Source: Haloplanus salinus (GTDB lineage Archaea > Halobacteriota > Halobacteria > Halobacteriales > Haloferacaceae). Taken from it: DNA of 64,000 nt. Below, one piece after another: positions 18,619-27,813 of the stretch. Each line of letters begins with the position of its first letter. Position 1 is the first letter of the stretch. The notes beneath the pieces are model-generated. The model saw only the letters and a program-made list of their open reading frames with translations, did not search any database and was not told the origin of the DNA. The position numbers and the translations under genes were made by a program. The DNA lies in NCBI RefSeq assembly GCF_003336245.1, contig NZ_QPHM01000001.1, positions 1,798,001-1,862,000 on the forward strand, read 5' to 3'.

Positions 18619-19809
18619 ATGTCAATGGGTTCGCTCACCGAATCCCACTCGATCCGGAGTCCCGACCACGTCGAGTACGGCGCGGGCGCCGTCGACGCCC
18701 TCGAGGCCTTCGCGACGGAGCGGGGACTCGACTCGGCGCTGATCGTCACCGACGAGTTCCTGGCCGACAGCGGCGTCATCGACGCACCGGTCGCCCGCCT
18801 CGACGCCGCGGGCGTCGACGTGGCGGTGTACGACGGCGTGGCGCCCGAACCGAAGCTATCGATGGTCGAGGCGGCGGCCGACCGCGTGGCTGACCGCGAC
18901 GTGGTCGTCGGCGTCGGCGGCGGGAGTTCGATGGACACCGCGAAGCTCGCGGCGGCGCTCGCCGAACACGGCGGCCCGGTCCGTGACATGCTCGGAATGG
19001 ACAACGTCCCGGGCGAGACGGGACCGCTGGCGCTCGTCCCGACGACGGCGGGGACGGGTAGCGAGGTGACCCACATCGGCGTCTTCGCCGACGAACGCGA
19101 GGGCGGCGTGAAGAAGGTGGTCTTCTCGCCACATCTGTTCGCGGACCTCGCGGCGGTCGATCCGGACCTGACGGCGACGTTGCCGCCGGGCGTCGCGGCG
19201 GCGACGGGACTCGACGCGCTCACGCACGCCGTAGAGAGCTACGTCACGCTTTTGCGGACGCCGTACACCGACACGCTGGCACGGCGGGCGGTCGAACTCG
19301 TCGCGGAGAACCTGCGGCCGGCGGTGACGCAGGGTCCCGAGAACGACGCGGCGCGGGCGAACATGAGCCTCGCCGCCACCCTGGCCGGACAGGCGTTCGT
19401 CAACTCCGGGCTGGGCGCCGTCCACGCCCTCACCTACCCGCTCGGGATGGAAGCCGAACTGGGACATGGGCTGGCGAACGGCGTCCTCCTCCCGCACGTG
19501 ATGCGGTACAACGTGCCCGCGGAGGTCGACCGGTTCGCGGACGTAGCCGAACTGCTCGGCGAGGAACGGCGACCCGGCGAGTCGGATCGGGCGTTCGCGG
19601 ACCGGAGCGTCGAGGCGGTCTTCGACCTGCTGGAGGACGTGGACGTGCCGACGAACGTCGCGGCGTACGGCGACTTCGATCGGGGGACGTTCGCGGAGTT
19701 CGCGGACGTGGCGTTCGAACACTCCGAGCACAACATCGAGCGCAACCCTCGGCATATGGACCGCGAGGACGTGATCGGGGTGTTCGAGGCGGCGGTCGAG
19801 GGGCGGTGA
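18619..19809 (+). CDS. Iron-containing alcohol dehydrogenase family protein
   Basis: 396 aa, group III alcohol dehydrogenase fold. The nucleotide-binding motif is GGGSSMDTAKLAA near residue 98, followed by PTTAGTGSEVTHIGVF. Metal ligands are visible: Asp and His in GLDALTHA, His in GAVHALTYP, and His in AELGHGLANG. All four are present, so the enzyme should be active. The substrate is unknown. The second Met, two codons in, is an equally possible start. A small gap from rpsG argues for its own promoter; GTATATGT at 18591-18598 is a good TATA candidate. Confidence 0.88.
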   Translation: MSMGSLTESHSIRSPDHVEYGAGAVDALEAFATERGLDSALIVTDEFLADSGVIDAPVARLDAAGVDVAVYDGVAPEPKLSMVEAAADRVADRDVVVGVGGGSSMDTAKLAAALAEHGGPVRDMLGMDNVPGETGPLALVPTTAGTGSEVTHIGVFADEREGGVKKVVFSPHLFADLAAVDPDLTATLPPGVAAATGLDALTHAVESYVTLLRTPYTDTLARRAVELVAENLRPAVTQGPENDAARANMSLAATLAGQAFVNSGLGAVHALTYPLGMEAELGHGLANGVLLPHVMRYNVPAEVDRFADVAELLGEERRPGESDRAFADRSVEAVFDLLEDVDVPTNVAAYGDFDRGTFAEFADVAFEHSEHNIERNPRHMDREDVIGVFEAAVEGR

Positions 19810-19812
19810 TGG

Positions 19813-20574
19813 TCAGTCCGCCGCCTGTCCCCCGTCGAGCGCGTACTCCTTGGTGACGGACACCAGGTCGCGCCGGAAGTCGCTCTCGGTGGGGTCGTCG
19901 ACGAGGCTCCGGAAGCGATGTTTGAAGCCGTCGACGCCGACGGCGGGGGCGTCGGCGGCGGCGGCGCGGGCGAGGTCGTAGAGGCGGTGGTCGGCGTCGA
20001 CGAGGCCGTGGCGCTCGACGAGGCCGAGCGCGAAGGCGGCGTTGACGGCGGTGATGTCCGGGTCGGCGCCGTCGCGGGCCGGTCCGGCGCCGGTCGGCCG
20101 CGTTTCGGTCGGGCCGGGGGCGTCGGCGACGGCGGCCGCGAGTTTGGATTCGAGGAACTGCACCAGCTTCGCCGCGGGCGCGACGTCGAGGGTGATGTCG
20201 TCGGCGTAGATGTCGCGCATGTGGTTGGCGATCTGATAGCAGTGGGCGAGCTTGCGCCGCTCGACGGTCCGCCCGGAGAGGGCGAGAAAGAGCGCTTCGT
20301 CGGTCGACTGCGTGTGGGAGGCGTGGCCCTGTTCGTGGCGGGCCATGTGTGCGAGTTCGTGGAGGGCGAGTTCGCGGGCCATCGCGCTCGTGGCGGCCTG
20401 TCGGGAGATGTTGAGGACGTGGTAGTCGTCGTAGTGTGCAGCCCAGGTTCGCTCGTCGGGGTCGTTTCGGACCCGCACGTGGACCGGGCGGTCGAGGTCG
20501 TGTTCCGTCGCCAGCAGATCGGCGGCACCGAGAAACGGATCCGGCGAGGCGCCACCCTGTACGCGTACGTCCAT
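19813..20574 (-). CDS. DUF5781-type protein with HELAH motif
   Basis: 253 aa with no signal peptide. The central motif LALHELAHMARHEQGHASH resembles a zincin HExxH helix but has Ala where the gluzincin second Glu would be (HELAH, with Glu as the second residue). Downstream are a helical region (KLAHCYQIANHMRDIYADD) and a C-terminal alpha-helical part. I recall this as the family annotated DUF5781 in haloarchaea, often next to EF-2. A protease activity is possible but not shown. It converges with the alcohol dehydrogenase gene with a 3-base gap. Confidence 0.75.
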   Translation of the reverse strand: MDVRVQGGASPDPFLGAADLLATEHDLDRPVHVRVRNDPDERTWAAHYDDYHVLNISRQAATSAMARELALHELAHMARHEQGHASHTQSTDEALFLALSGRTVERRKLAHCYQIANHMRDIYADDITLDVAPAAKLVQFLESKLAAAVADAPGPTETRPTGAGPARDGADPDITAVNAAFALGLVERHGLVDADHRLYDLARAAAADAPAVGVDGFKHRFRSLVDDPTESDFRRDLVSVTKEYALDGGQAAD

Positions 20575-20717
20575 GCCGGTTGGTATCAGGGATCAGAACG
20601 GTAAGACGATTGTGGTCCCCGCCCGTATCGTGGTATTTCGTAACACGCCCGATCAGCCGCCGGAAATCGGCCGTTTCGTTGCCGGCAAAACACTACCCTT
20701 TTGACCCTCCTGACGGT

Positions 20718-20729
20718 ATGGGCCTGTAA
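20718..20729 (+). promoter_or_regulatory. Three-codon mini-ORF overlapping the EF-2 start
   Basis: ATGGGCCTGTAATG encodes Met-Gly-Leu-stop, and the last A of its stop is the first base of the fusA start codon. No stronger start signal lies nearby. It could act as a termination-reinitiation site or be the first codons of a leaderless message. Confidence 0.45.
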
Positions 20730-22918
20730 TGGGCCGACGAAAGAAGATCGTACAAGAATGTGAACGGCTGATGGACAAACCGGAGAACATCCGGAACATC
20801 GCCATCGCCGCTCACGTCGATCACGGCAAGACGACGCTGACGGACAACCTGCTCGCCGGTGCGGGCATGATCTCGCAGGACACCGCGGGCCAGCAGCTCG
20901 CGATGGACACGGAGGAAGACGAGCAGGAACGCGGCATCACCATCGACGCCGCGAACGTCTCGATGACCCACGAGTACGAGGGTAAGAACCACCTCATCAA
21001 CCTGATCGACACGCCGGGCCACGTCGACTTCGGCGGCGACGTGACGCGGGCGATGCGCGCCGTCGACGGGGCTTTGGTGGTTGTCGACGCCGTCGAGGGC
21101 GCGATGCCCCAGACGGAGACGGTGCTCCGGCAGGCGCTCCGCGAGGGCGTCAAGCCGACGCTTTTCATCAACAAGGTCGACCGCCTCATCTCCGAGCTTC
21201 AAGAAGGTCCCCAGGAGATGCAGGAGCGACTCCTCTCGGTCATCCACGACGTGAACGAACTGATCCGCGGCATGACCGAGGAGATGGACGACATCGACGA
21301 CGACTGGACCGTCGGCGTCGAGGACGGTACCGTCGGCTTCGGCTCCGCGCTCTACAAGTGGGGCGTCTCGATGCCCTCGATGCAGCGGACCGGAATGGAC
21401 TTCGGCGACATCATCGAACTCGAACGCGCCGACAAGCGCCAGGAACTCCACGAGCGGACGCCGCTGTCCGACGTGGTACTCGACATGGTCTGTGAGCACT
21501 TCCCGAACCCGCTGGACGCCCAGCCCCGTCGTATCCCGCGCATCTGGCGGGGCGACGACTCCTCCGACATCGCGGAGTCGATGCGGCTGGTCGACGAGAA
21601 CGGTGACCTCGTACTCATGGTCACGGACATCGGCATCGACCCCCACGCGGGCGAAATCGCCGCGGGCCGCGTCTTCTCGGGCACCATCGAGAAGGGTCAG
21701 GAGCTGTACGTCTCCGGGACGGCGGGCAAGAACCGCGTCCAGAGCGTCGGCATCTACATGGGTGGCGAGCGCGAGGAGGTGGAGCACGTCCCCGCGGGCA
21801 ACATCGCCGCCGTCACGGGGCTCAAAGACGCCATCGCCGGCTCCACGGTGTCGAGCGTCGAGATGACGCCGTTCGAGTCCATCGAGCACATCAGCGAGCC
21901 GGTCATCACGAAAAGCGTCGAGGCGAGGAACATGGACGACCTGCCGAAGCTCATCGAGACGCTCCAGCAGGTCGCCAAGGAGGACCCGACGATCCAGATC
22001 GAGATCAACGAGGAGACGGGTGAACACCTCATCTCCGGGCAGGGCGAACTCCACCTCGAAGTCATCGGGCAGCGGATCGAGCGCAACCAAGGCATCCCGA
22101 TCAACACCGGCGAACCCATCGTCGTCTTCCGCGAGTCGCCCCAGGAGGCGTCCGGGGAAGTCGAGGGAGTCTCGCCCAACCGCCACAACAAGTTCTACAT
22201 CACGGTCGAACCCCTGAGCGACGACATCGTCGAGGAGATCCAACTGGGGAACGTCTCGATGGACATGCCCGAACTGGAGCGCCGGGAGGCGCTTCAGGAG
22301 GCCGGCATGGACAAGGACACCTCCCAGAACGTGGAGCACATCCACGGGACGAACATCCTCATCGACGACACGAAGGGGATTCAGCACCTCAACGAGACGA
22401 TGGAACTGGTAGTCGAGGGGCTCGAAGAGGCCCTCGACGACGGCCCGCTCGCGGCCGAACCCGTCTCCGGTGCGCTCGTCCGCTTGCACGACGCGAAGCT
22501 CCACGAGGACACCATCCACCGCGGCCCGGCGCAGGTCATTCCCGCCGTCCGCGAGGCGGTCCACCGCTCGCTGATCGACGGCGAGATTCGCCTCCTCGAA
22601 CCCATCCAGAACGTTCGGATCGACGTGCCGTCCGAACACATGGGGGCGGCCTCCGGCGAGATTCAGGGCCGACGTGGCCGCGTCGACGACATGTACCAGG
22701 AGGGTGACCTTATGGTCATCGAGGGCATCGCGCCCGTCGAGGAGATGATCGGCTTCTCCTCCGACATCCGCAGTGCCACCGAGGGCCGGGCGTCGTGGAA
22801 CACCGAGAACGCGGGCTTCCGCGTGCTCGCCGACAACCTGCAGACCGAGAAGATCACCGAGATCAGGGAGCGCAAGGGGATGAAGCTCGAACTCCCGCCG
22901 TCGGTCGACTACATCTAA
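20729..22918 (+). CDS. fusA: Translation elongation factor 2
   Basis: Archaeal EF-2 of 729 aa, the GTPase that drives ribosomal translocation. G1 [16 protein letters not shown] near residue 30, G3 [12 protein letters not shown] near 94, G4 FINKVDR near 148. Domain IV has [15 protein letters not shown] with His597 at the diphthamide position, so it should be a diphthamide substrate. Start [15 protein letters not shown] is the standard archaeal N-terminus. Confidence 0.97.
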   Translation: MGRRKKIVQECERLMDKPENIRNIAIAAHVDHGKTTLTDNLLAGAGMISQDTAGQQLAMDTEEDEQERGITIDAANVSMTHEYEGKNHLINLIDTPGHVDFGGDVTRAMRAVDGALVVVDAVEGAMPQTETVLRQALREGVKPTLFINKVDRLISELQEGPQEMQERLLSVIHDVNELIRGMTEEMDDIDDDWTVGVEDGTVGFGSALYKWGVSMPSMQRTGMDFGDIIELERADKRQELHERTPLSDVVLDMVCEHFPNPLDAQPRRIPRIWRGDDSSDIAESMRLVDENGDLVLMVTDIGIDPHAGEIAAGRVFSGTIEKGQELYVSGTAGKNRVQSVGIYMGGEREEVEHVPAGNIAAVTGLKDAIAGSTVSSVEMTPFESIEHISEPVITKSVEARNMDDLPKLIETLQQVAKEDPTIQIEINEETGEHLISGQGELHLEVIGQRIERNQGIPINTGEPIVVFRESPQEASGEVEGVSPNRHNKFYITVEPLSDDIVEEIQLGNVSMDMPELERREALQEAGMDKDTSQNVEHIHGTNILIDDTKGIQHLNETMELVVEGLEEALDDGPLAAEPVSGALVRLHDAKLHEDTIHRGPAQVIPAVREAVHRSLIDGEIRLLEPIQNVRIDVPSEHMGAASGEIQGRRGRVDDMYQEGDLMVIEGIAPVEEMIGFSSDIRSATEGRASWNTENAGFRVLADNLQTEKITEIRERKGMKLELPPSVDYI

Positions 22919-22998
22919 CGATCCGGCTCGGCCCGTTTCTCTCACGTGCGATAACTCGACGGTTAGTTTCATCACTCCCGTTCGGCAACCTCCCGTCC

Positions 22999-24186
22999 AT
23001 GTCAGCCCCTCTCGCGCGGATCGATCGGGCGCTCGTCCGGATGTTCGAGGCTGGACCGACCGACGGGAGCCGTCGTCGGGAACGTCTCGCCAGGTTCGGC
23101 GCGTGCATCGCGATCAGTTCGACCGGCGTCTCCCTCGTGATCCCCAACGTGGCCCCGTATCTGGTGTCCGGCCAGCCGCCCGTCGCGCTTTGGCTGGCCG
23201 CGCTCGGGGTGGCCGTCTGTCTCGGCCTGGCCGCCGCCGGCGTCCGCCTGTATCGGAGCGGGTTCTCCACCCCGAACGCCGTGCGGATCGCCGTCTGGAA
23301 CTTCCTCGGCCTCGTCGTCCTCGGCGCCGTCCTCCTCTCTCACGGCGCCTACCGGGGTGCGCTCGGGACGGTGACGACGGCCGACGCGCTGGCGGCGGGG
23401 AACGTCCTCGCTATCAGCGCGGCCGCCCACGTCATCATCGGCGTCCACGACGCCCGGCGGGTGCGCGCGGAGCAACTGGCCCACGAGCGCGAGAAGTTCG
23501 CCGTGCTCAGTCGCGTCCTCAGACACAACCTCCGGAACGACGCGACGGTGTTGATCGGGCAGTCCGAACGGCTGGCGTCGGAACTCGACGACGACGACGC
23601 CGCGCTGGCGTCGTCGGCGGAACTCCTCTACGACCGGTCGCGGGACGTCGGCGACCTCGCGACCAAAACCAAGGCGATGGTCGAAGCGCTGGATCGGCGC
23701 TCGACGCCGAACGCCCGGCTGAACGTCCACGACGTCGTCGCCGACGCCGTCGACGGCGTTCGGGCGGACGCGGACGGCGTGGACGTCTCGGTCGACGTTC
23801 CACGGAACCTGTGGATCTGGGCGGACGATAGCATCGGGACGGCCCTGGCCGAACTGGTCGAGAACGCGGTCGAACACGGTGGCTCGGACATTCGCGTCGA
23901 GGCGACCGACGACGGCGGACGGGTCGACGTCCGCGTCGTGGACGACGGCCCGGGTATCCCGACCGACGAGCGGGCCATCCTCTCGGGCGACGAGGAGATA
24001 ACACAGCTTACACACGGTAGCGGCCTCGGGCTCTGGGTCGCACGCTCCGTCGCGGAGGCGGCGGACGGCGAGTTGACGTTCGACACCGACGGCGAGCGGA
24101 CGGTCGTCCGCCTCGCGCACGACCGGGCCGAGCCGCCGGTCGAGGCTTCGGGCGACACCCCCTCGGCAACCCCCACGGCGGCGTAG
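22999..24186 (+). CDS. Membrane sensor histidine kinase
   Basis: 395 aa. About four membrane helices fill residues 30-145 and no extracytoplasmic or PAS domain follows, so the membrane part itself is probably the sensor. The H-box is LSRVLRHNLRNDATV with phospho-acceptor His176. The HATPase domain has ELVENAVEHG (N box), VVDDGPGIP (G1) and GSGLGLWVARSVAEAADG (G2). No response regulator is next to it, so it is an orphan like many haloarchaeal kinases. Start chosen at MSAPLARID, shortly before the first helix. Confidence 0.9.
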   Translation: MSAPLARIDRALVRMFEAGPTDGSRRRERLARFGACIAISSTGVSLVIPNVAPYLVSGQPPVALWLAALGVAVCLGLAAAGVRLYRSGFSTPNAVRIAVWNFLGLVVLGAVLLSHGAYRGALGTVTTADALAAGNVLAISAAAHVIIGVHDARRVRAEQLAHEREKFAVLSRVLRHNLRNDATVLIGQSERLASELDDDDAALASSAELLYDRSRDVGDLATKTKAMVEALDRRSTPNARLNVHDVVADAVDGVRADADGVDVSVDVPRNLWIWADDSIGTALAELVENAVEHGGSDIRVEATDDGGRVDVRVVDDGPGIPTDERAILSGDEEITQLTHGSGLGLWVARSVAEAADGELTFDTDGERTVVRLAHDRAEPPVEASGDTPSATPTAA

Positions 24187-24202
24187 TCCGTGACCGATGC
24201 AA

Positions 24203-24209
24203 TCTTATA
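24203..24209 (+). promoter_or_regulatory. Probable TATA box of the leader-ACT-hom operon
   Basis: TCTTATACC at 24203-24211 is a good archaeal TATA match and sits about 25 bases before the ATG at 24232. The transcript would therefore begin at, or within a few bases of, the leader ORF, the leaderless arrangement common in haloarchaea. Confidence 0.6.
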
Positions 24210-24231
24210 CCCAACCGGCACAGTGTGTATC

Positions 24232-24351
24232 ATGCCCAGCGGCATGACTACCGGCAGTCGACGTGTCGGCACGGAGCTACCCCGCGGCCCCTCCCCGTCG
24301 CCGATTACAATTATTACGTCGGCGGGTCGTGCCGCGGGGGTGACGGCCTGA
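24232..24351 (+). CDS. Putative Ile/Thr-rich leader peptide
   Basis: A 39-codon frame (second Met at codon 5) ends with TGA directly before the ATG of the ACT-domain gene. Codons 25-29 are ATT ACA ATT ATT ACG (Ile-Thr-Ile-Ile-Thr). ATT and ACA are rare in this GC-rich genome, where ATC and ACG/ACC dominate. The promoter places the start codon at or near the transcript 5' end. The next genes encode an ACT sensor domain protein and homoserine dehydrogenase, which commits carbon to threonine and isoleucine. Known parallel: the bacterial thr operon leader peptide uses Thr/Ile codons for attenuation. No homologue search was possible. Confidence 0.55.
   Translation: MPSGMTTGSRRVGTELPRGPSPSPITIITSAGRAAGVTA
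24279..24341 (+). promoter_or_regulatory. Attenuator-like RNA fold over the leader peptide
   Basis: ACCCCGCGGC at 24279-24288 pairs with GCCGCGGGGGT at 24331-24341 (one bulged G). The loop holds the Ile/Thr codons. The 3' arm covers GGGGGTGA (24336-24343), a near-perfect Shine-Dalgarno sequence for the ATG at 24352. A competing small hairpin, CGGC 24320-24323 with GCCG 24331-24334, would exclude the long stem. Base pairing is seen directly; the regulatory role is inferred. Confidence 0.5.
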
Positions 24352-24948
24352 ATGAGCGACGAGGCCGTTTCCACCCCCGACGCCGACGCCGACGCCGACA
24401 CGGACGTGACCGATCCCGAAACCGACGGCGGCGAGCGTCCACAGACGCACACGATCCGGCTGGAACTCGTCGACAAGCCGGGCGAACTACTGTCTGCGCT
24501 TCGCCCCATCGCAGAGAACGGCGGCAACCTGCTCTCGATCTTCCACGAACGCGGCAACCTCACCCCGCGGGGGCACATCCCCGTCGAGGTGGACGTGGAG
24601 TGTCCACCGGACCGCTTCGAGACGATCGTCCAAGCGCTCCGCGACGAGGGTGTCAACGTCATTCAGGCGGGCGCGGAGCGTTACGGGGAGGAGTTGACCC
24701 TCCTGCTCGTCGGTGACATCGTCGACACCGACCTCTCCGATACGCTGCGACGGATCGAATCGAGCACGGACGCCACGCTCGCCGACCTGTCGCTCTCGGC
24801 GCCCGACGGCCGTGGGAGCGCGTCGAGCGCGCGCCTCCGCCTCGCGACCCGGACCGGCCGGACGGACCAGGTGTTCGACCACGTGCGGGCGATCGCGGAC
24901 GAGAAGGAACTGAACGTGATCGAGCCACTCGTGGAGGTGGCGGAATGA
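24352..24948 (+). CDS. ACT domain-containing amino-acid-binding protein
   Basis: 198 aa. After an acidic tail of about 28 residues, an ACT domain starts at THTIRLELVDKPGELLSALRPI and runs to about residue 105; a second, weaker ACT-like half follows. ACT domains bind amino acids and regulate metabolic enzymes. The gene overlaps the homoserine dehydrogenase start by 4 bases (ATGA), so the two proteins are probably made together, with this one as a separate allosteric subunit. Bacterial homoserine dehydrogenases often carry a fused ACT domain; here it is split off upstream. Confidence 0.88.
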   Translation: MSDEAVSTPDADADADTDVTDPETDGGERPQTHTIRLELVDKPGELLSALRPIAENGGNLLSIFHERGNLTPRGHIPVEVDVECPPDRFETIVQALRDEGVNVIQAGAERYGEELTLLLVGDIVDTDLSDTLRRIESSTDATLADLSLSAPDGRGSASSARLRLATRTGRTDQVFDHVRAIADEKELNVIEPLVEVAE

Positions 24949-25898
24949 GTCTCCGTCTCGCGGTCGTCGGCGTCGGCGCCGTCGGTCGGTCGGTCGTCGA
25001 ACTCGCGCCGGACTACGGTCACGTCGTGACCGCCGTCGCGGACTCGCGGTCGTCGGCCGTCGACCCGGACGGCATCGATGCGGACGCGACCTTCGAGCGC
25101 AAGGAGCGCGAGGGCGTCGTGGGGTCTGGCGACCCGGCGGACGCGCTCGCCGCCGAGTACGACGTTCTCGTCGAGGCGACACCGACGACGCTCGGCGACG
25201 CCGAACCCGGGTTTTCACACGTTCGCGCGGCCCTAGAGCGCGACCGGCACGTCGTGCTGGCGAACAAGGGACCGGTGGCGGAACGGTACGCCGACCTCCG
25301 CGCGCTCGAAGCCGAGAGCGACGGGACGGTGCAGTTCGAGGCCGCCGTCGGCGGCGCGATCCCCATCCTCTCGACCATCGCCGACTTCGGGCCGAACCAG
25401 ATCACTGCGGCCCGGGGTGTACTCAACGGGACCGCGAACTTCATCCTCTCGCGGATGGCCGCGGAGGGGCTGGGGTACGAACACGTCCTCGCGGAGGCAC
25501 AGGATCTCGGCGTCGCCGAGGCCGATCCCGCCTTCGACGTGGACGGGACGGACGCGGCGCTGAAGTTCGTCATCCTCGCGAACGTGTTGAGCGACGGCGC
25601 GGCCGTGTACTCCCTCGACGACGCCGAGGTGGAGGGCATCCGCTCCATTCCGGCGAGCGCCCTCGACTTGGCAGCGGAGGACGGCCGGACGGTCCGGCTG
25701 ATCGGCGAGGCGACGGCCGACGGCGTGCGCGTCGGCCCGCGACTCGTCCCCCAGCACGACGCGCTGACGGTGACGGGCACGCGTAACATCGTCCAGTTCG
25801 AGACGGTTCACGCGGGACAGCTCCACCTGAGCGGTCGCGGTGCCGGCGGCCCGGAGACGGCGACGGCGATTCTCTCCGACGTGAGCCGACTGGAGTGA
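24945..25898 (+). CDS. hom: Homoserine dehydrogenase
   Basis: 317 aa, short form without its own ACT domain. It reduces aspartate semialdehyde to homoserine, the branch to threonine, isoleucine and methionine. The N-terminal Rossmann motif is VVGVGAVGRSV. Signature blocks are LANKGPVA near residue 105, FEAAVGGAIPILSTI near 127, and GVLNGTANFILSRM near 158, with DVDGTDAALK further on. It is coupled to the ACT gene and, by inference, to the leader peptide upstream. Confidence 0.93.
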   Translation: MSLRLAVVGVGAVGRSVVELAPDYGHVVTAVADSRSSAVDPDGIDADATFERKEREGVVGSGDPADALAAEYDVLVEATPTTLGDAEPGFSHVRAALERDRHVVLANKGPVAERYADLRALEAESDGTVQFEAAVGGAIPILSTIADFGPNQITAARGVLNGTANFILSRMAAEGLGYEHVLAEAQDLGVAEADPAFDVDGTDAALKFVILANVLSDGAAVYSLDDAEVEGIRSIPASALDLAAEDGRTVRLIGEATADGVRVGPRLVPQHDALTVTGTRNIVQFETVHAGQLHLSGRGAGGPETATAILSDVSRLE

Positions 25899-26055
25899 CG
25901 GTGGCGACGCTCGTCCCGGAAACCCCGTGCCGGCGTGCGGTATGGCATCACAAACCGCAAGACGGCGCCGAGGGCTTCTGTGACGTGTATCGAAATGGTT
26001 TTAGGTGATTCGGGGCAAATAGTCGTCACCAAGCGCCTTAGCGCGTGATTCCACC

Positions 26056-27321
26056 ATGAGTGACAAACCGCACCAGAATCTGGCCATTATCGGCCACGTC
26101 GACCACGGCAAGAGCACGCTCGTCGGCCGACTCCTGTTCGAGACAGGGTCGGTCCCGGAGCACGTAATCGAGCAGTACCGCGAGGAAGCCGAGGAGAAGG
26201 GCAAAGGCGGCTTCGAGTTCGCCTACGTCATGGACAACCTCGCCGAAGAGCGCGAGCGAGGCGTCACCATCGACATCGCCCACCAGGAGTTCGACACCGA
26301 CGAGTACTTCTTCACCATCGTCGACTGCCCGGGCCACCGTGACTTCGTGAAGAACATGATCACGGGTGCCTCGCAGGCCGACAACGCGGTGCTCGTCGTC
26401 GCGGCCGACGACGGCGTCGCGCCCCAGACCCGCGAGCACGTCTTCCTCGCCCGCACGCTCGGGATCAACGAACTGATCATCGGCGTGAACAAGATGGACA
26501 TCGTCGACTACTCCGAGGACACCTTCAAGGAGGTCGTCGAGGAGGTCAAGCAGCTCCTCAAGCAGGTCCGCTTCGGCACGGAGGACGCCTCCTTCATCCC
26601 GATTTCGGCCTTCGAGGGCGACAACGTCGCCGAGAGGTCCGGGAACATGGACTGGTTCGACGGTCCGACCCTGCTCGAGGCCCTGAACGACCTGCCGGAG
26701 ACGGAGCCGCCGACGGACGCGCCGCTTCGCCTGCCGATCCAGGACGTCTACACCATCTCCGGTATCGGGACGGTCCCGGTCGGCCGCGTCGAGACCGGCA
26801 TCATGAACACCGGCGACAACGTCTCGTTCCAGCCCTCGGACGTCGGCGGCGAGGTCAAGACCATCGAGATGCACCACGAAGAGGTGCCCGAGGCCGGCCC
26901 CGGCGACAACGTCGGGTTCAACGTCCGCGGCATCGGCAAGGACGACATCCGCCGCGGTGACGTCTGTGGCCCGGCCGACGACCCGCCGTCGGTCGCCGAG
27001 ACGTTCCAGGCGCAGGTCGTCGTCATGCAGCACCCGTCGGTGATCACCGCTGGCTACACGCCGGTCTTCCACGCCCACACGGCACAGGTCGCGTGTACCA
27101 TCGAGTCCATCGACCAGAAACTCGACCCCGCGAGCGGCGAGGTGGCCGAGGAGAACCCGGACTTCATCAAGTCCGGCGACGCCGCGGTCGTCACCGTCCG
27201 CCCGCAGAAGCCTCTCAGCATCGAGCCGTCCTCGGAGATCCCCGAGCTCGGTAGCTTCGCCATCCGCGACATGGGTCAGACCATCGCGGCCGGCAAAGTG
27301 CTCTCGGTCGACGAGCGATAG
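26056..27321 (+). CDS. tuf: Translation elongation factor 1-alpha
   Basis: 421 aa. GTPase that brings aminoacyl-tRNA to the ribosome. G1 [17 protein letters not shown]3 [21 protein letters not shown]4 GVNKMDIV. It starts an operon with rpsJ, which begins at the next base. The 157 bases upstream hold no gene; an A/T-rich GGTTTTAGG near 25998-26006 is the most plausible promoter. Strong use of C/G-ending codons agrees with high expression. Confidence 0.97.
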   Translation: MSDKPHQNLAIIGHVDHGKSTLVGRLLFETGSVPEHVIEQYREEAEEKGKGGFEFAYVMDNLAEERERGVTIDIAHQEFDTDEYFFTIVDCPGHRDFVKNMITGASQADNAVLVVAADDGVAPQTREHVFLARTLGINELIIGVNKMDIVDYSEDTFKEVVEEVKQLLKQVRFGTEDASFIPISAFEGDNVAERSGNMDWFDGPTLLEALNDLPETEPPTDAPLRLPIQDVYTISGIGTVPVGRVETGIMNTGDNVSFQPSDVGGEVKTIEMHHEEVPEAGPGDNVGFNVRGIGKDDIRRGDVCGPADDPPSVAETFQAQVVVMQHPSVITAGYTPVFHAHTAQVACTIESIDQKLDPASGEVAEENPDFIKSGDAAVVTVRPQKPLSIEPSSEIPELGSFAIRDMGQTIAAGKVLSVDER

Positions 27322-27630
27322 ATGCAGCAGGCACGCGTTCGCCTGGCGGGTACGAGTCCCGAGGACCTCGACGGCATCTGCGACGAGGTTCGCGAGATCG
27401 CGAGCAAGACGGGCGTCAGCCTCAGCGGCCCGATCCCGCTGCCGACGAAGACGCTCGAAGTCCCGGCCCGGAAGTCCCCCGACGGTGAGGGGACTGCGAC
27501 CTGGGAGCACTGGGAGATGCGCGTCCACAAGCGTCTCATCGACATCGACGCGGACGAACGCGCGCTCCGCCAGCTCATGCGTATCCAGGTCCCGAACGAC
27601 GTCAGCATCGAGATCGTCCTCGAGGACTGA
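27322..27630 (+). CDS. rpsJ: 30S ribosomal protein S10
   Basis: 102 aa, standard archaeal S10 length. It begins with [11 protein letters not shown] and carries GPIPLPTK and [12 protein letters not shown]-like [18 protein letters not shown]. It follows tuf without a gap, as in other archaea. It binds 16S rRNA in the small-subunit head. Confidence 0.97.
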   Translation: MQQARVRLAGTSPEDLDGICDEVREIASKTGVSLSGPIPLPTKTLEVPARKSPDGEGTATWEHWEMRVHKRLIDIDADERALRQLMRIQVPNDVSIEIVLED

Positions 27631-27660
27631 TCTCCCGCGCTAAGGCGTTTTCAAAACAGA

Positions 27661-27670
27661 CAAGTAGGCC
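27661..27670 (+). promoter_or_regulatory. Probable TATA box of tRNA-Ala
   Basis: ACAAGTAGGC lies 21-30 bases upstream of the tRNA start. A T-rich GTTTTCAAAA at 27648-27657 just before it could also end the tuf-rpsJ transcript. Evidence is position only. Confidence 0.35.
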
Positions 27671-27690
27671 CGACGGCTGTTTCACAGTGC

Positions 27691-27762
27691 GGGCTCGTAG
27701 ATCAGTGGCAGATCGCTTCCTTCGCAAGGAAGAGGCCCCGGGTTCAAATCCCGGCGAGTCCA
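27691..27762 (+). tRNA. tRNA-Ala (CGC)
   Basis: Complete cloverleaf of 72 bases. The acceptor GGGCTCG pairs with CGAGTCC, including the G3-U70 wobble that marks alanine tRNAs, and the discriminator is A73. The anticodon loop TTCGCAA gives CGC. T-loop GTTCAAATC. No CCA is encoded and there is no intron. Copies of its 3' end recur downstream. Confidence 0.95.
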
Positions 27763-27813
27763 TCGGAGCGACCGAGTTTTACGAGGGAGCGAGAATGGTC
27801 GAGACGGGATTTT

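Noticed and set aside
19813-20574. Active zinc protease call for the HELAH protein
   Set aside because: The motif lacks a clear third metal ligand and the family is uncharacterised, so only the motif is reported.
20693-22975. Minus-strand 760-codon open frame opposite EF-2
   Set aside because: High GC with G/C at third positions keeps antisense frames open; the plus strand is clearly EF-2 and the antisense protein has no recognisable motif.
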